Notes: generated from the letters alone by a model not told the origin. A stretch of 64,000 nt of DNA from an uncultured Lachnospiraceae bacterium (GCA_947631505.1 CANRLR010000009.1:31241-95240); one strand, 5' to 3'. Counted from the stretch's first letter, positions 53,611 to 62,398 are shown. Numbers and translations are program-made.

Positions 53611-56244
53611 TTACCATTTTTCCTGCAATTGGTTCTGCCATTTATAGACAAGGTTCATGGCATCCATCGGTGTGACGCGGGATAAATCAATATCTCTTAA
53701 TTCAAACAAAATATCATCCGTTTGATTCCCGCCCATTGTATCAAAAATGGATAATTGATTCATCTCCTTTTCTTGTTTTGGAACAGCGGGCATGCTGGCA
53801 GAAATCTCTATCGTTGTATTCGCTTCCTTTTCAAGGCAGTCTGCAATCTCTCTTGCCCTCTGCAATACTTCGTCCGGTACACCGGCAAGTTTTGCCACCT
53901 GTATTCCATAACTGCGGTCAGCACCACCTTTTACGATTTTTCTCAAAAAGACAATATCTTCCCCGTCCTCCTTGACGGCAATACAATAATTTTGTACCCC
54001 CTCCAATTTGCCTTCCAATTCTGTTAATTCATGATAATGTGTAGCAAACAAAGTCTTGGCACCAATCATTTTTTTGTTTACGATATGTTCGACTACCGCC
54101 CATGCGATACTAAGACCATCAAAGGTACTGGTACCGCGGCCAATTTCATCTAAAATAATCAAACTGTTCTTTGTTGCGTTATGTAAGATATTTGCCACTT
54201 CTGTCATCTCAACCATAAAGGTACTTTGACCACTTGCCAGATCATCCGAAGCACCGACACGGGTAAAAATACGATCGACCAGTGAAATATCCGCAGATTC
54301 TGCCGGCACAAAAGAACCGATCTGTGCCAAAAGGACAATCAGGGCTGTTTGCCGCATATAGGTGGATTTTCCTGCCATATTAGGGCCTGTGATGATAACA
54401 ACCCGATGCGTAGCTTCATCTAAAAAAGTATCATTTGGAACAAACATACCGTGCTGTATCATCTGTTCAATAACAGGATGCCGTCCCTCTTTAATATGAA
54501 TCTCACCCTTGTGATTTATGGATGGGCGGACAAAATGATTATGCTCTGCCACATACGCCAAAGAGCCGAGCATATCAATGGAAGCAATGACCGCAGCTGT
54601 TTTCTGTATCCGCTCAATTTGTTCAAATATTTTATCGCGCAGTTCACAAAAAACGGCATATTCCAAATTATAAAGCCGGTCTTCTGCACCTAAAATGACA
54701 TCTTCCATTTCTTTTAATTCTGATGTCGTATATCGTTCTGCATTCGTCAATGTCTGTTTCCGAATCCAGTTTTCCGGTACCTGATCAATAAAGGATTTTG
54801 TAACTTCTAAATAGTATCCAAATACTTTGTTGTATTTTATACGCAGGTTCTTTATTCCCGTGTTCTCTTTTTCTTTTGCTTCTAAAGCAGCCAGCCAATC
54901 CTTTCCTTCTGTTTTGGCATTGCGAAGCCGGTCTATTTCTTCATGGTATCCGGTTTTGAAAATGCCACCCTCACGAACTGAAATCGGCGGTTCTTCTTCA
55001 ATTGCATTATGAATCCAGCCATAGACATCCTCAAGGGTATCCAGACTGCTGCACAATTCCTGAAATAACGCTGAGTTGAAATGACTGCACAAAAAGCGAA
55101 TATGCGGCAGCATGGAAAGCGAAGATTCTAAGGCAATCAAATCTCTCGGATTTACTGTTCTATAACTGATTTTACTAAGTAATCTCTCTAAATCATAAAC
55201 CGGATTCAAATATTCCCGCAGCTCTTCACGTGTAATCACATTGCTGTTTAATTCCTCAATTGCATCATAACGCTTGATGATTTCTTTTTCATCAATTAGT
55301 GGCTGTTCTAAACATCCCCTGAGCTTTCGGGCTCCCATCGCTGTTTTTGTCTTATCTAAAACCCAAAGAAGCGAACCCCTCTTTTGTTTTTCCCGTAAGG
55401 TCTCCACTAATTCTAAATTTCTTCTTGTATTACGGTCCAATAGCATATATTTTCCTGTTTGATATGGTGTCAAATGAGAAATATGTGCCAAAGAACATTT
55501 TTGTGTTTCTTCTAAATACTGCATAACAGCGCCCGCTGCTGTAACGCCAAGAGAGTAGTCCCCTAAACCAAGTCCTGCTAAGGTAGATATACTAAAATGG
55601 CGGCAAAGAGAACGCTCACAGATTTCTTTATCAAAGTAGTGTGGTTCCAGTGCTGAAATTACGATACCAAGGCGGTCACTTAAATCGGATAGGTCGACAC
55701 CGCTGATATAAAAAGAATCATTGCAGATAATTTCAGCCGGCATAAATTTATTAATCTCATCTAGTAGTTTCGATACGCTGTCTACTTCCGTCAAGGCATA
55801 TTCTCCGGTTGTTACATCTACAATAGAAATTCCAAAATGGCTCTCAATGGATACAATCCCCATTAAATAATTATTTCTGGATTCGTCCAATGAACTGGTA
55901 AAACAATTCGTACCGGGGGTAACGATTCGGATTACCTCACGCTTTACAAGTCCCTTTGCCTGCTTAGGATCCTCTGTCTGTTCACAAATTGCAACCTTAT
56001 ATCCCTTTTCCACCAGCCGGTTAATATATCCCTCCGCAGAATGAAACGGGACACCACACATGGGTGCCCGTTCTTTCAATCCACAGCTCTTACCCGTCAA
56101 AGTAATCTCCAGTTCTTTGGATACACAGATGGCATCATCAAAAAACATTTCATAAAAATCACCAAGACGATAAAACAGGATACAATCCTTGTATTGTTCT
56201 TTTGTTTCCATGTACTGTTGCATCATTGGTGTAAGCTGTTCCAT
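53611..56244 (-). CDS. mutS: DNA mismatch repair protein MutS
   Basis: An 877-aa MutS1. The mismatch-recognition domain is present (FYRLGDFYEMFFDDA, with the Phe-x-Glu motif as FYEMF), followed by connector, lever/clamp and the ATPase with GPNMAGKST and LIILDEIGRGTSTFDG. The start MEQLTPMM at 56244 has agagg 8 bp upstream; the longer open frame to 56310 runs through a hairpin and was rejected. This is the true mismatch-repair MutS, in contrast to the two truncated paralogues at 25008-28096. Confidence 0.97.
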   Translation of the reverse strand: MEQLTPMMQQYMETKEQYKDCILFYRLGDFYEMFFDDAICVSKELEITLTGKSCGLKERAPMCGVPFHSAEGYINRLVEKGYKVAICEQTEDPKQAKGLVKREVIRIVTPGTNCFTSSLDESRNNYLMGIVSIESHFGISIVDVTTGEYALTEVDSVSKLLDEINKFMPAEIICNDSFYISGVDLSDLSDRLGIVISALEPHYFDKEICERSLCRHFSISTLAGLGLGDYSLGVTAAGAVMQYLEETQKCSLAHISHLTPYQTGKYMLLDRNTRRNLELVETLREKQKRGSLLWVLDKTKTAMGARKLRGCLEQPLIDEKEIIKRYDAIEELNSNVITREELREYLNPVYDLERLLSKISYRTVNPRDLIALESSLSMLPHIRFLCSHFNSALFQELCSSLDTLEDVYGWIHNAIEEEPPISVREGGIFKTGYHEEIDRLRNAKTEGKDWLAALEAKEKENTGIKNLRIKYNKVFGYYLEVTKSFIDQVPENWIRKQTLTNAERYTTSELKEMEDVILGAEDRLYNLEYAVFCELRDKIFEQIERIQKTAAVIASIDMLGSLAYVAEHNHFVRPSINHKGEIHIKEGRHPVIEQMIQHGMFVPNDTFLDEATHRVVIITGPNMAGKSTYMRQTALIVLLAQIGSFVPAESADISLVDRIFTRVGASDDLASGQSTFMVEMTEVANILHNATKNSLIILDEIGRGTSTFDGLSIAWAVVEHIVNKKMIGAKTLFATHYHELTELEGKLEGVQNYCIAVKEDGEDIVFLRKIVKGGADRSYGIQVAKLAGVPDEVLQRAREIADCLEKEANTTIEISASMPAVPKQEKEMNQLSIFDTMGGNQTDDILFELRDIDLSRVTPMDAMNLVYKWQNQLQEKW

Positions 56245-56277
56245 GGTTGTAACCTCTTTCACAAATTCTTCTGTCCG

Positions 56278-56317
56278 AACAATCGTGCAGAACAGAACTC
56301 TGTTCTGCACGATTGTT
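56278..56317. repeat. Perfect 18-bp inverted repeat in the mutS leader
   Basis: Arms aacaatcgtgcagaacag/ctgttctgcacgattgtt, 4-nt loop, between the SH3-protein stop (56322) and mutS (56244). On the minus strand no T run follows, so it is not a classical terminator. It could cap or stabilise RNA, or act as a binding site. Confidence 0.85.
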
Positions 56318-56321
56318 ATCC

Positions 56322-57122
56322 TTAATTGTTGTTTGTCTGATTTTCGGAAGGAACCGAAGTCGGCTCGTCCGTCGGCACTTGTGTCGGCTCGTTCGTTGGT
56401 GCCGGAGTCGGTGTCGGCTTTTTCGTTGGTACCGAAGTCGGCTTTGGCGTTCTGGTCGGTGCCGGAGTTTCGGTCTCATCCGGTTCCTCAATGTCATATT
56501 CATCCGGATCTTCCGGTTCATCTGGTATTGGTGTTTTTTTCGGCTTTGGCGTTTTGGTCGGCTTTGGCGTTTTCGTTGCTTTCGGTGGCGCACTCGTTGG
56601 CTTTGGCTCTGCTGTAGCAAGTGGAGCCGGTTTTGTTGTTGATAAATAAATTGCCTTTACAAAGCCGTTTGTTCCATTATATTCTACTTCCATCCATTCC
56701 TTATCTTCTTGAAGTTTAATAAGCTTTACTCTTGTTCCTGACGGAATTTTAGCCAGTACATCTGCTGTCATGGCAGCCGAACTTCTCATATTTACATTCG
56801 CTGTTGTATAACCATATTTACTGGTTGCTAAGTCCTCATCTATCTCACTGCTATCATCCTCATCACTAATAATAGCATTTTCATATGGTGTCGGTTCCGG
56901 TTCTTCTGTTTCTGTCACAGCACTGCCTGTTACGGAAGAAGCATTCGCTTCTTCATCGGAAATGATATTATCATTGGAACGGCTGATAAATACCCCCAGT
57001 AATACAACACAGGCAATAACAATAACCGACACAACACTGCTTATAGAAAACATCGTTATCTCAAAAACACGATGCTTATCATTCTTCATATTGCTAAAAA
57101 ACTGTTTTATTCTGTCTAACAT
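56322..57122 (-). CDS. Membrane-anchored SH3-domain protein with Pro/Thr-rich tail
   Basis: A 266-aa protein with a short cytoplasmic N terminus, one membrane helix (about residues 23-46), an acidic linker, a bacterial SH3 domain (TTANVNMRSSAAMTADVLAKI, GTRVKLIKLQEDKEWMEVEYNG), then about 100 residues of Lys/Pro/Thr repeats such as KTPKPTKTPKPKKTP. It should bind the cell wall from the membrane; the tail looks like a wall-spanning spacer. Start chosen at ATG 57122; GTG at 57134 abuts the aaggag site. Confidence 0.82.
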   Translation of the reverse strand: MLDRIKQFFSNMKNDKHRVFEITMFSISSVVSVIVIACVVLLGVFISRSNDNIISDEEANASSVTGSAVTETEEPEPTPYENAIISDEDDSSEIDEDLATSKYGYTTANVNMRSSAAMTADVLAKIPSGTRVKLIKLQEDKEWMEVEYNGTNGFVKAIYLSTTKPAPLATAEPKPTSAPPKATKTPKPTKTPKPKKTPIPDEPEDPDEYDIEEPDETETPAPTRTPKPTSVPTKKPTPTPAPTNEPTQVPTDEPTSVPSENQTNNN

Positions 57123-57157
57123 TCCTTTGTACACTCCTTCTATTATTATCTTTGTCT

Positions 57158-57186
57158 ATTATAACCATTCTTTCCCTGTTTGTCCA
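57158..57186 (-). promoter_or_regulatory. Promoter of the SH3-protein/mutS/mutL string
   Basis: Minus strand TGGACA, 17-bp spacer, perfect TATAAT. Divergent from lexA, with no LexA box of its own in this half of the gap. Confidence 0.72.
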
Positions 57187-57238
57187 TGGAAAATCGGAAT
57201 TTTGTTTAAATTATCATGAATCATTACCGAATATAATC

Positions 57239-57252
57239 AGAACATTCGTTTG
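57239..57252 (+). promoter_or_regulatory. LexA box 1 of lexA
   Basis: AGAACATTCGTTTG; its reverse complement is CAAACGAATGTTCT, matching the CAAAC-N4-GTTCG form seen at 28140. It overlaps the -35 box. Confidence 0.75.
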
Positions 57253-57278
57253 ACACTTACTTCTATCTGTGGTATATT
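57250..57278 (+). promoter_or_regulatory. lexA promoter
   Basis: TTGACA (57250-57255), 17-bp spacer, TATATT (57273-57278). Confidence 0.85.
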
Positions 57279-57290
57279 TATATTAACAGC

Positions 57291-57304
57291 CAAACTTTTG
57301 TTTG
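57291..57304 (+). promoter_or_regulatory. LexA box 2 of lexA
   Basis: CAAACTTTTGTTTG, a perfect dyad CAAAC-N4-GTTTG just after the expected transcription start. Confidence 0.7.
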
Positions 57305-57333
57305 GAATTTAATAAAGAAAAAAGGAGAATTTT

Positions 57334-57948
57334 ATGGGAAACGGAAGAATTTCAAAAAAGCAATCCGAAATTTTGGAATATATTAAAAATCAGATTATTG
57401 AGAAAGGGTATCCGCCTGCTGTCCGTGAGATTTGTGCTGCGGTTAATTTAAAATCAACTTCATCCGTACACTCCCACTTAGAAACACTGGAAAAGAACGG
57501 TTACATCCGCCGGGATCCTACAAAGCCAAGGGCGATTGAAATTGTAGATGATGAATTTAATATGACCCGCCGGGAGATGCGGAATATTCCTATGATCGGT
57601 CAGGTAGCAGCAGGACAGCCGATTTTTGCAGAACAAAATATTAATGGTTACTTTCCTCTTCTTTCCGATGAATTGCCAGCCGGAAATTTATTTATGCTGG
57701 ATGTCCGGGGGGAAAGTATGATTAATGTCGGAATATATGATGGTGATAAAATCATTGTACAGCAGACGCAGACAGCAAAGAACGGTGACATTGTAGTAGC
57801 TTTGGTCGAAGATTCCGCCACGGTAAAAACTTATTATAAAGAAGATGGCAGGTATCGCCTCCAGCCGGAAAATGATACTATGGAGCCAATTTACGTAGAG
57901 GAAGTAGTGATACTCGGTAAGGTAGTAGGCCTGTTCCGCCTCATGTAA
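57334..57948 (+). CDS. lexA: LexA repressor
   Basis: A 204-aa SOS repressor: winged-helix DNA-binding domain (YPPAVREICAAVNLKSTSSVHSHL), self-cleavage site Ala93-Gly94 (QVAAGQPI), and catalytic Ser128 (GESM) and Lys165 (TVKTYY). RecA-stimulated self-cleavage relieves repression. It is autoregulated through the two boxes above. No sulA- or yneA-like gene is adjacent; the candidate division inhibitor is at 28243. A small hairpin at about 57966-57993 follows the gene. Confidence 0.97.
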   Translation: MGNGRISKKQSEILEYIKNQIIEKGYPPAVREICAAVNLKSTSSVHSHLETLEKNGYIRRDPTKPRAIEIVDDEFNMTRREMRNIPMIGQVAAGQPIFAEQNINGYFPLLSDELPAGNLFMLDVRGESMINVGIYDGDKIIVQQTQTAKNGDIVVALVEDSATVKTYYKEDGRYRLQPENDTMEPIYVEEVVILGKVVGLFRLM

Positions 57949-58010
57949 AGATACTTAATTTCAACAGAGGCTTTGTAAACAGAGTCCCTCTTATATTCTA
58001 TCAAAAAATG

Positions 58011-58076
58011 AAAAGAGACAATATAAAATTGCAGATCAGCTGTTCCTGATTCCCGATTTCATATTGTCTTTCTTTT
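58011..58076. terminator. Bidirectional terminator between lexA and rsfS
   Basis: Outer stem aaaagagacaatat/atattgtctttctttt around a 36-nt loop that itself can fold. T-rich tails exist on both strands, so it can stop lexA and rsfS transcripts. Confidence 0.7.
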
Positions 58077-58094
58077 ACGGTTCTATTCAACTTA

Positions 58095-58448
58095 TTATAA
58101 TTCGCTGCGTTCCACGTTTTTTCCATCTCTCCAAATTCTTTCCAAATCATAAAACAGTCTGTCTTCTTTGGAAAAAACATGGATAATAACATCACCATAA
58201 TCTAAAAGAATCCATGTTGAATTTTTGTTTCCCTCTATCCGGCAATCTGTATATCCTGCCTGTGATAACTTCTCATCCACCAAATCAATCATGGCATTGA
58301 TCTGATTCACATTGTTACCACTGGCGATAATTAAATAATCGGCGATTACCGATATCTCATCAATTTTTATAATTTCAATATCCTGTCCCAATTTTTCATC
58401 CAGTGCATCATAAGCAATGGCTGCGATTTCTCTCGCTCTCTCACTCAT
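58095..58448 (-). CDS. rsfS: Ribosomal silencing factor RsfS
   Basis: A 117-aa protein of the RsfS/Iojap family (DIEIIKIDEISVIADYLIIASGN, STWILLDYGDVIIHVFSKEDR). It binds L14 and blocks subunit joining when nutrients are short. Last gene of the rplU-to-rsfS group. Confidence 0.95.
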   Translation of the reverse strand: MSERAREIAAIAYDALDEKLGQDIEIIKIDEISVIADYLIIASGNNVNQINAMIDLVDEKLSQAGYTDCRIEGNKNSTWILLDYGDVIIHVFSKEDRLFYDLERIWRDGKNVERSEL

Positions 58449-58496
58449 ATATGAACCTCCATTCCGAAACGATATAGTAACGCTTCTCCATGCTTT

Positions 58497-59696
58497 TTAA
58501 TTTTTTTTATAATATTCAAAGGTTTCTTTTGTTAATGTATCTGTTTTTATCTCCAACTGTTCCAAGTGTGAAACGATACAGTTTAAAATCATATAAAGTC
58601 CACGGTCTAAATCTTTAAAACAAGTTTTACGGATTTCAGATAGTGTATAGGGGCTTGTATTCATCTTTCGATTTGGCTCTATAAAGTCGGCAATATATAA
58701 AATTTTTTCTAAGGTTGTCATTGCCGGCTTTCCTGTTGTATGACAGGCAATGGCAGATAAAATCTCCGGTTCGGTAATGCCATAGCGTTCCTTTGCCAGA
58801 TACGCTCCTAATTTTGCGTGAATTAATGCCGTATTTTCCGACTCAATCTCTGTGAATGGAATCTGATATTGTTCACACAGGGCAATCTGTTCCTCTCCGG
58901 TGTAATATTTGGCACAATCATGAAGTAATCCGGCAAGATAAGCCTGCTTCTGCAGTTTTTCATCCCCATAGCAAAAGGCAAGATTACAGGCAGTATTGGC
59001 GACTCCTAAGGTATGCTCATAGCGTTTGGGCCGAAGTGTACTGGAAAGACAGTTCAAAATCGAATCCGAATCTATTGCTGTGCTTTTTGTGTGCTCCCCA
59101 TAAAACTGATGGAGCCGGATATAGCATCTCACCTTATCAGGACATAATCCGATAATGGATTCGCCCTTCTTGATTTTCTTGCGTATTGTCTCAGAAGAAA
59201 TATCGATAAAATCTAATTTTAAAGGCCGGATATCCCCCTTAAATTGTATGGATTTTTCTTTACATATTCCGCACCACTTCTCCCATGTGGTATCCTCCCT
59301 TGGTGCCGCAAGAATAACACACTGTGCTGCAATTTTCTTTGGATGATACCAAGTGTGAAAGGACAGGAGAGAATCGCCTCCCATAATAAAATAAAAAGCA
59401 GCATCCTTATTTTTTTTTCTTAATTTCTCTAATGTTTCATACGTGTAAGTGATTCCGTTTCTCTTTAATTCAAAATCTGAAAATATAAATTGCGGAATAT
59501 CATCGATGGCAAACTGTATCATCCGTTTACGATGTTCATCGGATACGATTTCCTCTTTTTCCTTGTGCGGTGGATTTTTGGAAGGCATAAACCATATTTC
59601 ATCCAATGCATATTGCTCATAGGCAGCCTCTGCCATAGCAAGATGAGCATTATGAACCGGATTAAATGTTCCTCCCATAATACCTATCTTTTTCAT
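58497..59696 (-). CDS. nadD: NadD-YqeK fusion: nicotinate mononucleotide adenylyltransferase + HD-domain hydrolase
   Basis: A 399-aa protein joining two enzymes normally encoded separately. Residues 1 to about 195 are NadD (GIMGGTFNPVHNAHL, MPSKNPPHK, SSETIRKKI), making nicotinate adenine dinucleotide. Residues from about 205 are a YqeK-type HD hydrolase (KRYEHTLGVANTAC, LLHDCAKYY, HAKLGAYLA, YIADFIEPNR), known in Gram-positives as a symmetrical Ap4A hydrolase. The frame is continuous with no stop or overlap between them. Start at 59696 is 6 bp after ggagg. Elsewhere the order nadD-yqeK-rsfS is conserved, so this is a fusion of neighbours. Confidence 0.93.
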   Translation of the reverse strand: MKKIGIMGGTFNPVHNAHLAMAEAAYEQYALDEIWFMPSKNPPHKEKEEIVSDEHRKRMIQFAIDDIPQFIFSDFELKRNGITYTYETLEKLRKKNKDAAFYFIMGGDSLLSFHTWYHPKKIAAQCVILAAPREDTTWEKWCGICKEKSIQFKGDIRPLKLDFIDISSETIRKKIKKGESIIGLCPDKVRCYIRLHQFYGEHTKSTAIDSDSILNCLSSTLRPKRYEHTLGVANTACNLAFCYGDEKLQKQAYLAGLLHDCAKYYTGEEQIALCEQYQIPFTEIESENTALIHAKLGAYLAKERYGITEPEILSAIACHTTGKPAMTTLEKILYIADFIEPNRKMNTSPYTLSEIRKTCFKDLDRGLYMILNCIVSHLEQLEIKTDTLTKETFEYYKKN

Positions 59697-59741
59697 TGTC
59701 ATCCTCCAATCTGCTATGAAACGCTTCCACAAATTTTAGGA

Positions 59742-60065
59742 TCAATCCTCTGTTCTACCACGCTTTTGCACTGGAAGAACAATGCGTTTGTTCTCCGGTT
59801 TTGTTTTCGATTCCCGATAGAGAACAATTTTTTTTCCGATTACCTGTACCACCTCACTATGGGTCCGTTCAGATAACAGACCGGCGATATCTCTGGCGTC
59901 AGCGACACAATTTTTGAGAACATGAAGTTTTATTAATTCTCTTGCCTCCAATGCCTCATCCACTGTTTTTGTCATCTCCGGTGTCACAGCAGCCTTTCCG
60001 ATCTGCAGAATGGAATCCATTGTCATTGCCATACTTTTTAAATAAGCTCTTTGTTTACTTGTCAT
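59742..60065 (-). CDS. yhbY: YhbY family RNA-binding protein (CRM domain)
   Basis: A 107-aa protein with a CRM domain (TSKQRAYLKSMA, ILQIGKAAVTPEM, ELIKLHVLKN, VVQVIGKKIVLYR). It associates with pre-50S particles. The C terminus carries a basic tail. Between obgE and nadD, as in B. subtilis (yqeI). Confidence 0.93.
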   Translation of the reverse strand: MTSKQRAYLKSMAMTMDSILQIGKAAVTPEMTKTVDEALEARELIKLHVLKNCVADARDIAGLLSERTHSEVVQVIGKKIVLYRESKTKPENKRIVLPVQKRGRTED

Positions 60066-60077
60066 TGTTGTTCCCCT

Positions 60078-61370
60078 TTATTTATAATAATCAAATTGCC
60101 AGCCATACATTTTTACTGTATCGCCCTCTTCGATTCCAAGTTCTTCTAACTGTTCCAAAATGCCATTTGTCTTGAGGAATTTCTGAAAGAATTCAAATCC
60201 TTTCTCAGAATCCAAATTGGTATAACCAAGCATTCGTTCAATCCGAGGCCCCTCTACAATATAAATACCCTCTTCTTCCTCACTTTTCTCAACGGTATAT
60301 GGCTCGGTAGAAAAGTCTGGTTCTTTAATCAGATATTCTTTTTCAAATACGATTTTATCTTCAGGTAATTCGTTCAATATCTGTTTTGTGTAGTATAATA
60401 ATTCCTTAATTCCCTCACCGGTAACAGCAGAAATCGGAAATACCCGGATTCCCTCCGGTTCGAACTCTTCCTTCAGAGAAGATAATACCGTTTCTTTGTC
60501 ATCTCCATAAAAACAATCAATTTTATTTGCTGCAATCACCTGAGGACGGGAAGCGATTTCCTCATTATATGCCTTTAACTCCCGGTTAATGGCATGGATA
60601 TCCTCAATGGGATTGCGTCCTTCGGTAGATGCCGCATCTACCATATGAATTAATACTCGTGTTCTTTCAATATGACGCAGAAATTCATGTCCCAGACCGA
60701 CACCTTCGGAAGCACCTTCAATAAGCCCCGGTATGTCAGCAATTACAAAACCATCGGCTCCCTCCAGATCTACAACACCAAGATTGGGATTTAATGTCGT
60801 AAAATGATAATTCGCAATTTTCGGTCTGGCATTACTGACACGGGAAAGAAATGTAGATTTCCCTACATTCGGGAATCCAACCAAGCCAACATCAGCAATT
60901 ACTTTTAATTCTAACACTACTTCCAGCTCAATTCCCGGTTTTCCCGGCTGGGCATACTTCGGCACCTGCATGGTCGGGGTGGCATAATGCTGGTTTCCCT
61001 TGCCGCCATTGCCGCCCTTTAACACGATTTCACGACAATTTTCATAAGACATATCGGTAATAATCTGCCCGGATTCTGCTTCTTTTATAATGGTACCGGC
61101 AGGAACTTTAATAATCATGTCTTCCCCGTCTGCACCATGACATCGTCTTTTCCCTCCGGGTTCGCCATCACCCGCAAAATATTTCCGTATATGCCGGAAT
61201 TCATTTAATGTATTTAAACCCGGATCAACTTCAAAAATCAAATCTCCGCCACGTCCGCCGTCACCACCATCCGGCCCGCCGTTGGCAACATATTTTTCTC
61301 TCCGAAAGCTTACATGTCCGTCGCCGCCTTTACCAGAACGAATAACGATTTTAGCTCTGTCTGCAAACAT
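60078..61370 (-). CDS. obgE: GTPase ObgE/CgtA
   Basis: A 430-aa Obg GTPase: glycine-rich N-terminal domain (RSGKGGDGHVSFRREKYV), G domain with GFPNVGKSTFLS, DIPGLIEGASEG and NKID, and a C-terminal OCT domain (about 355-430). It acts in 50S maturation and stress control. A GC-rich hairpin separates it from rpmA. Confidence 0.97.
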   Translation of the reverse strand: MFADRAKIVIRSGKGGDGHVSFRREKYVANGGPDGGDGGRGGDLIFEVDPGLNTLNEFRHIRKYFAGDGEPGGKRRCHGADGEDMIIKVPAGTIIKEAESGQIITDMSYENCREIVLKGGNGGKGNQHYATPTMQVPKYAQPGKPGIELEVVLELKVIADVGLVGFPNVGKSTFLSRVSNARPKIANYHFTTLNPNLGVVDLEGADGFVIADIPGLIEGASEGVGLGHEFLRHIERTRVLIHMVDAASTEGRNPIEDIHAINRELKAYNEEIASRPQVIAANKIDCFYGDDKETVLSSLKEEFEPEGIRVFPISAVTGEGIKELLYYTKQILNELPEDKIVFEKEYLIKEPDFSTEPYTVEKSEEEEGIYIVEGPRIERMLGYTNLDSEKGFEFFQKFLKTNGILEQLEELGIEEGDTVKMYGWQFDYYK

Positions 61371-61399
61371 AGTTTATTCTTTTCCTTTCTATACGAGAA

Positions 61400-61423
61400 A
61401 GGGCTGCACATAGTGGCAGCCCT
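61400..61423 (-). terminator. Partial terminator/attenuator between rpmA and obgE
   Basis: Perfect 8-bp arms agggctgc/gcagccct, 8-nt loop; on the minus strand a short T stretch (tttctc) follows. Probably lets only part of the ribosomal-protein transcript continue into obgE. Confidence 0.65.
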
Positions 61424-61454
61424 GACATAACATTTCAATTTCCACGCATGGGAA

Positions 61455-61742
61455 TTATTTGTTTTCTACTGGATATACGGAAGCCTGTTTCTTATCTCTT
61501 CCTTTTCTCTCGAAACGAAGAACACCGTCTACCAAAGCATACAATGTATCGTCTCCGCCTTTACCAACGTTTACACCTGGGTGAATCTTTGTTCCACGCT
61601 GTTTGTAAAGGATATTTCCAGCCAAAACAAACTGTCCGTCAGCTCTTTTTGCACCTAATCTCTTCGACTCGGAATCTCTACCGTTCTTTGTAGAACCCAT
61701 TCCCTTTTTATGAGCGAAAAACTGAAGGTTCAATTTCATCAT
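61455..61742 (-). CDS. rpmA: 50S ribosomal protein L27 (with cleavable N-terminal extension)
   Basis: A 95-aa bL27. The N terminus [13 protein letters not shown] carries the Firmicutes extension ahead of the mature AHKKG; the protease Prp cuts after the two Phe. The mature N terminus reaches the peptidyl-transferase centre. Prp is encoded immediately upstream, consistent with this processing. Two start ATGs are adjacent. Confidence 0.97.
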   Translation of the reverse strand: MMKLNLQFFAHKKGMGSTKNGRDSESKRLGAKRADGQFVLAGNILYKQRGTKIHPGVNVGKGGDDTLYALVDGVLRFERKGRDKKQASVYPVENK

Positions 61743-61754
61743 GGTCTTTTCCTC

Positions 61755-62075
61755 CTAACGATTAATGAGCGAAACATATTGTTCTCCATAAGTCTGGCAT
61801 ATCTGAGTAATTCCCATTTCCCAAGAGCGAAGCAATAATGCTGTCTCTTTGGAAGGTTCTGTTCTTAAGGTAAAATCAATCAACCCCTTCTCTTCGTTTG
61901 TATCCAAAATAAACTCATCTTCTGAAAACTCCTCTACAGAATTAATACAGTTAATGGTCAAAATGGATACAGCAGAACAGATAATGTCAGAACCGTGGGA
62001 TGCATACCCGGAATGTCCCTCTACCCGGAATCCAATTATGTTCTCTTTCTGCTTTTTTACAATTACCTGAATCAT
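61755..62075 (-). CDS. prp: Ribosomal-processing cysteine protease Prp
   Basis: A 106-aa YsxB/Prp protein: GHSGYASHGSDIICSAVSIL holds the catalytic His and Cys. It removes the L27 N-terminal extension, essential in Staphylococcus. Placed between rplU and rpmA as usual. Start at ATG 62075; an in-frame TTG at 62087 is possible. Confidence 0.94.
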   Translation of the reverse strand: MIQVIVKKQKENIIGFRVEGHSGYASHGSDIICSAVSILTINCINSVEEFSEDEFILDTNEEKGLIDFTLRTEPSKETALLLRSWEMGITQICQTYGEQYVSLINR

Positions 62076-62089
62076 AGCTTCACACAAAA

Positions 62090-62398
62090 TTAAGCATTGA
62101 TTTTTTCAATTTTAACCTGTGTAAATGGCTGTCTATGTCCATTCTTTTTGTGGTATCCGGTCTTTCTCTTATATCTGTAAACAATAACTTTTTTACTTTT
62201 TCCTTCTGCTACTACGGTTGCTGTAACAGACGCGCCTGCTACCGTTGGATTCCCAACTTTCACTTCGCCGTCACCAACCAAAAGTACCTGATCAAAAGTC
62301 ACCTCAGAACCAGCCTCAACACCAAGTTTTTCAACTTTAATGATATCGCCTTCCTGAACCTTATACTGTTTACCACCGGTTGCTATAATTGCGTACAT
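62090..62398 (-). CDS. rplU: 50S ribosomal protein L21
   Basis: A 102-aa bL21: [18 protein letters not shown] and the C-terminal [22 protein letters not shown] are signatures. The start at 62398 is 6 bp after aggagg. First gene of rplU-prp-rpmA-obgE. Its leader of about 90 nt (62399-62490) may hold an L21-type autoregulatory structure, not resolved by eye. Confidence 0.97.
   Translation of the reverse strand: MYAIIATGGKQYKVQEGDIIKVEKLGVEAGSEVTFDQVLLVGDGEVKVGNPTVAGASVTATVVAEGKSKKVIVYRYKRKTGYHKKNGHRQPFTQVKIEKINA

Noticed and set aside
56245..56310. N-terminal extension of MutS to 56310
   Set aside because: The added residues are encoded by the inverted repeat, are not MutS-like, and lack a ribosome site; MEQLTPMM is the normal start.
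56278..56317. Inverted repeat as a LexA box
   Set aside because: It contains gaac and gttc but separated by 8 nt instead of 4, unlike the four good boxes found.
56159..56642. Arg- and Val/Leu-rich frames antisense or shifted to the SH3 gene tail
   Set aside because: They are shadows of the Lys/Pro/Thr repeat and of mutS in other frames.
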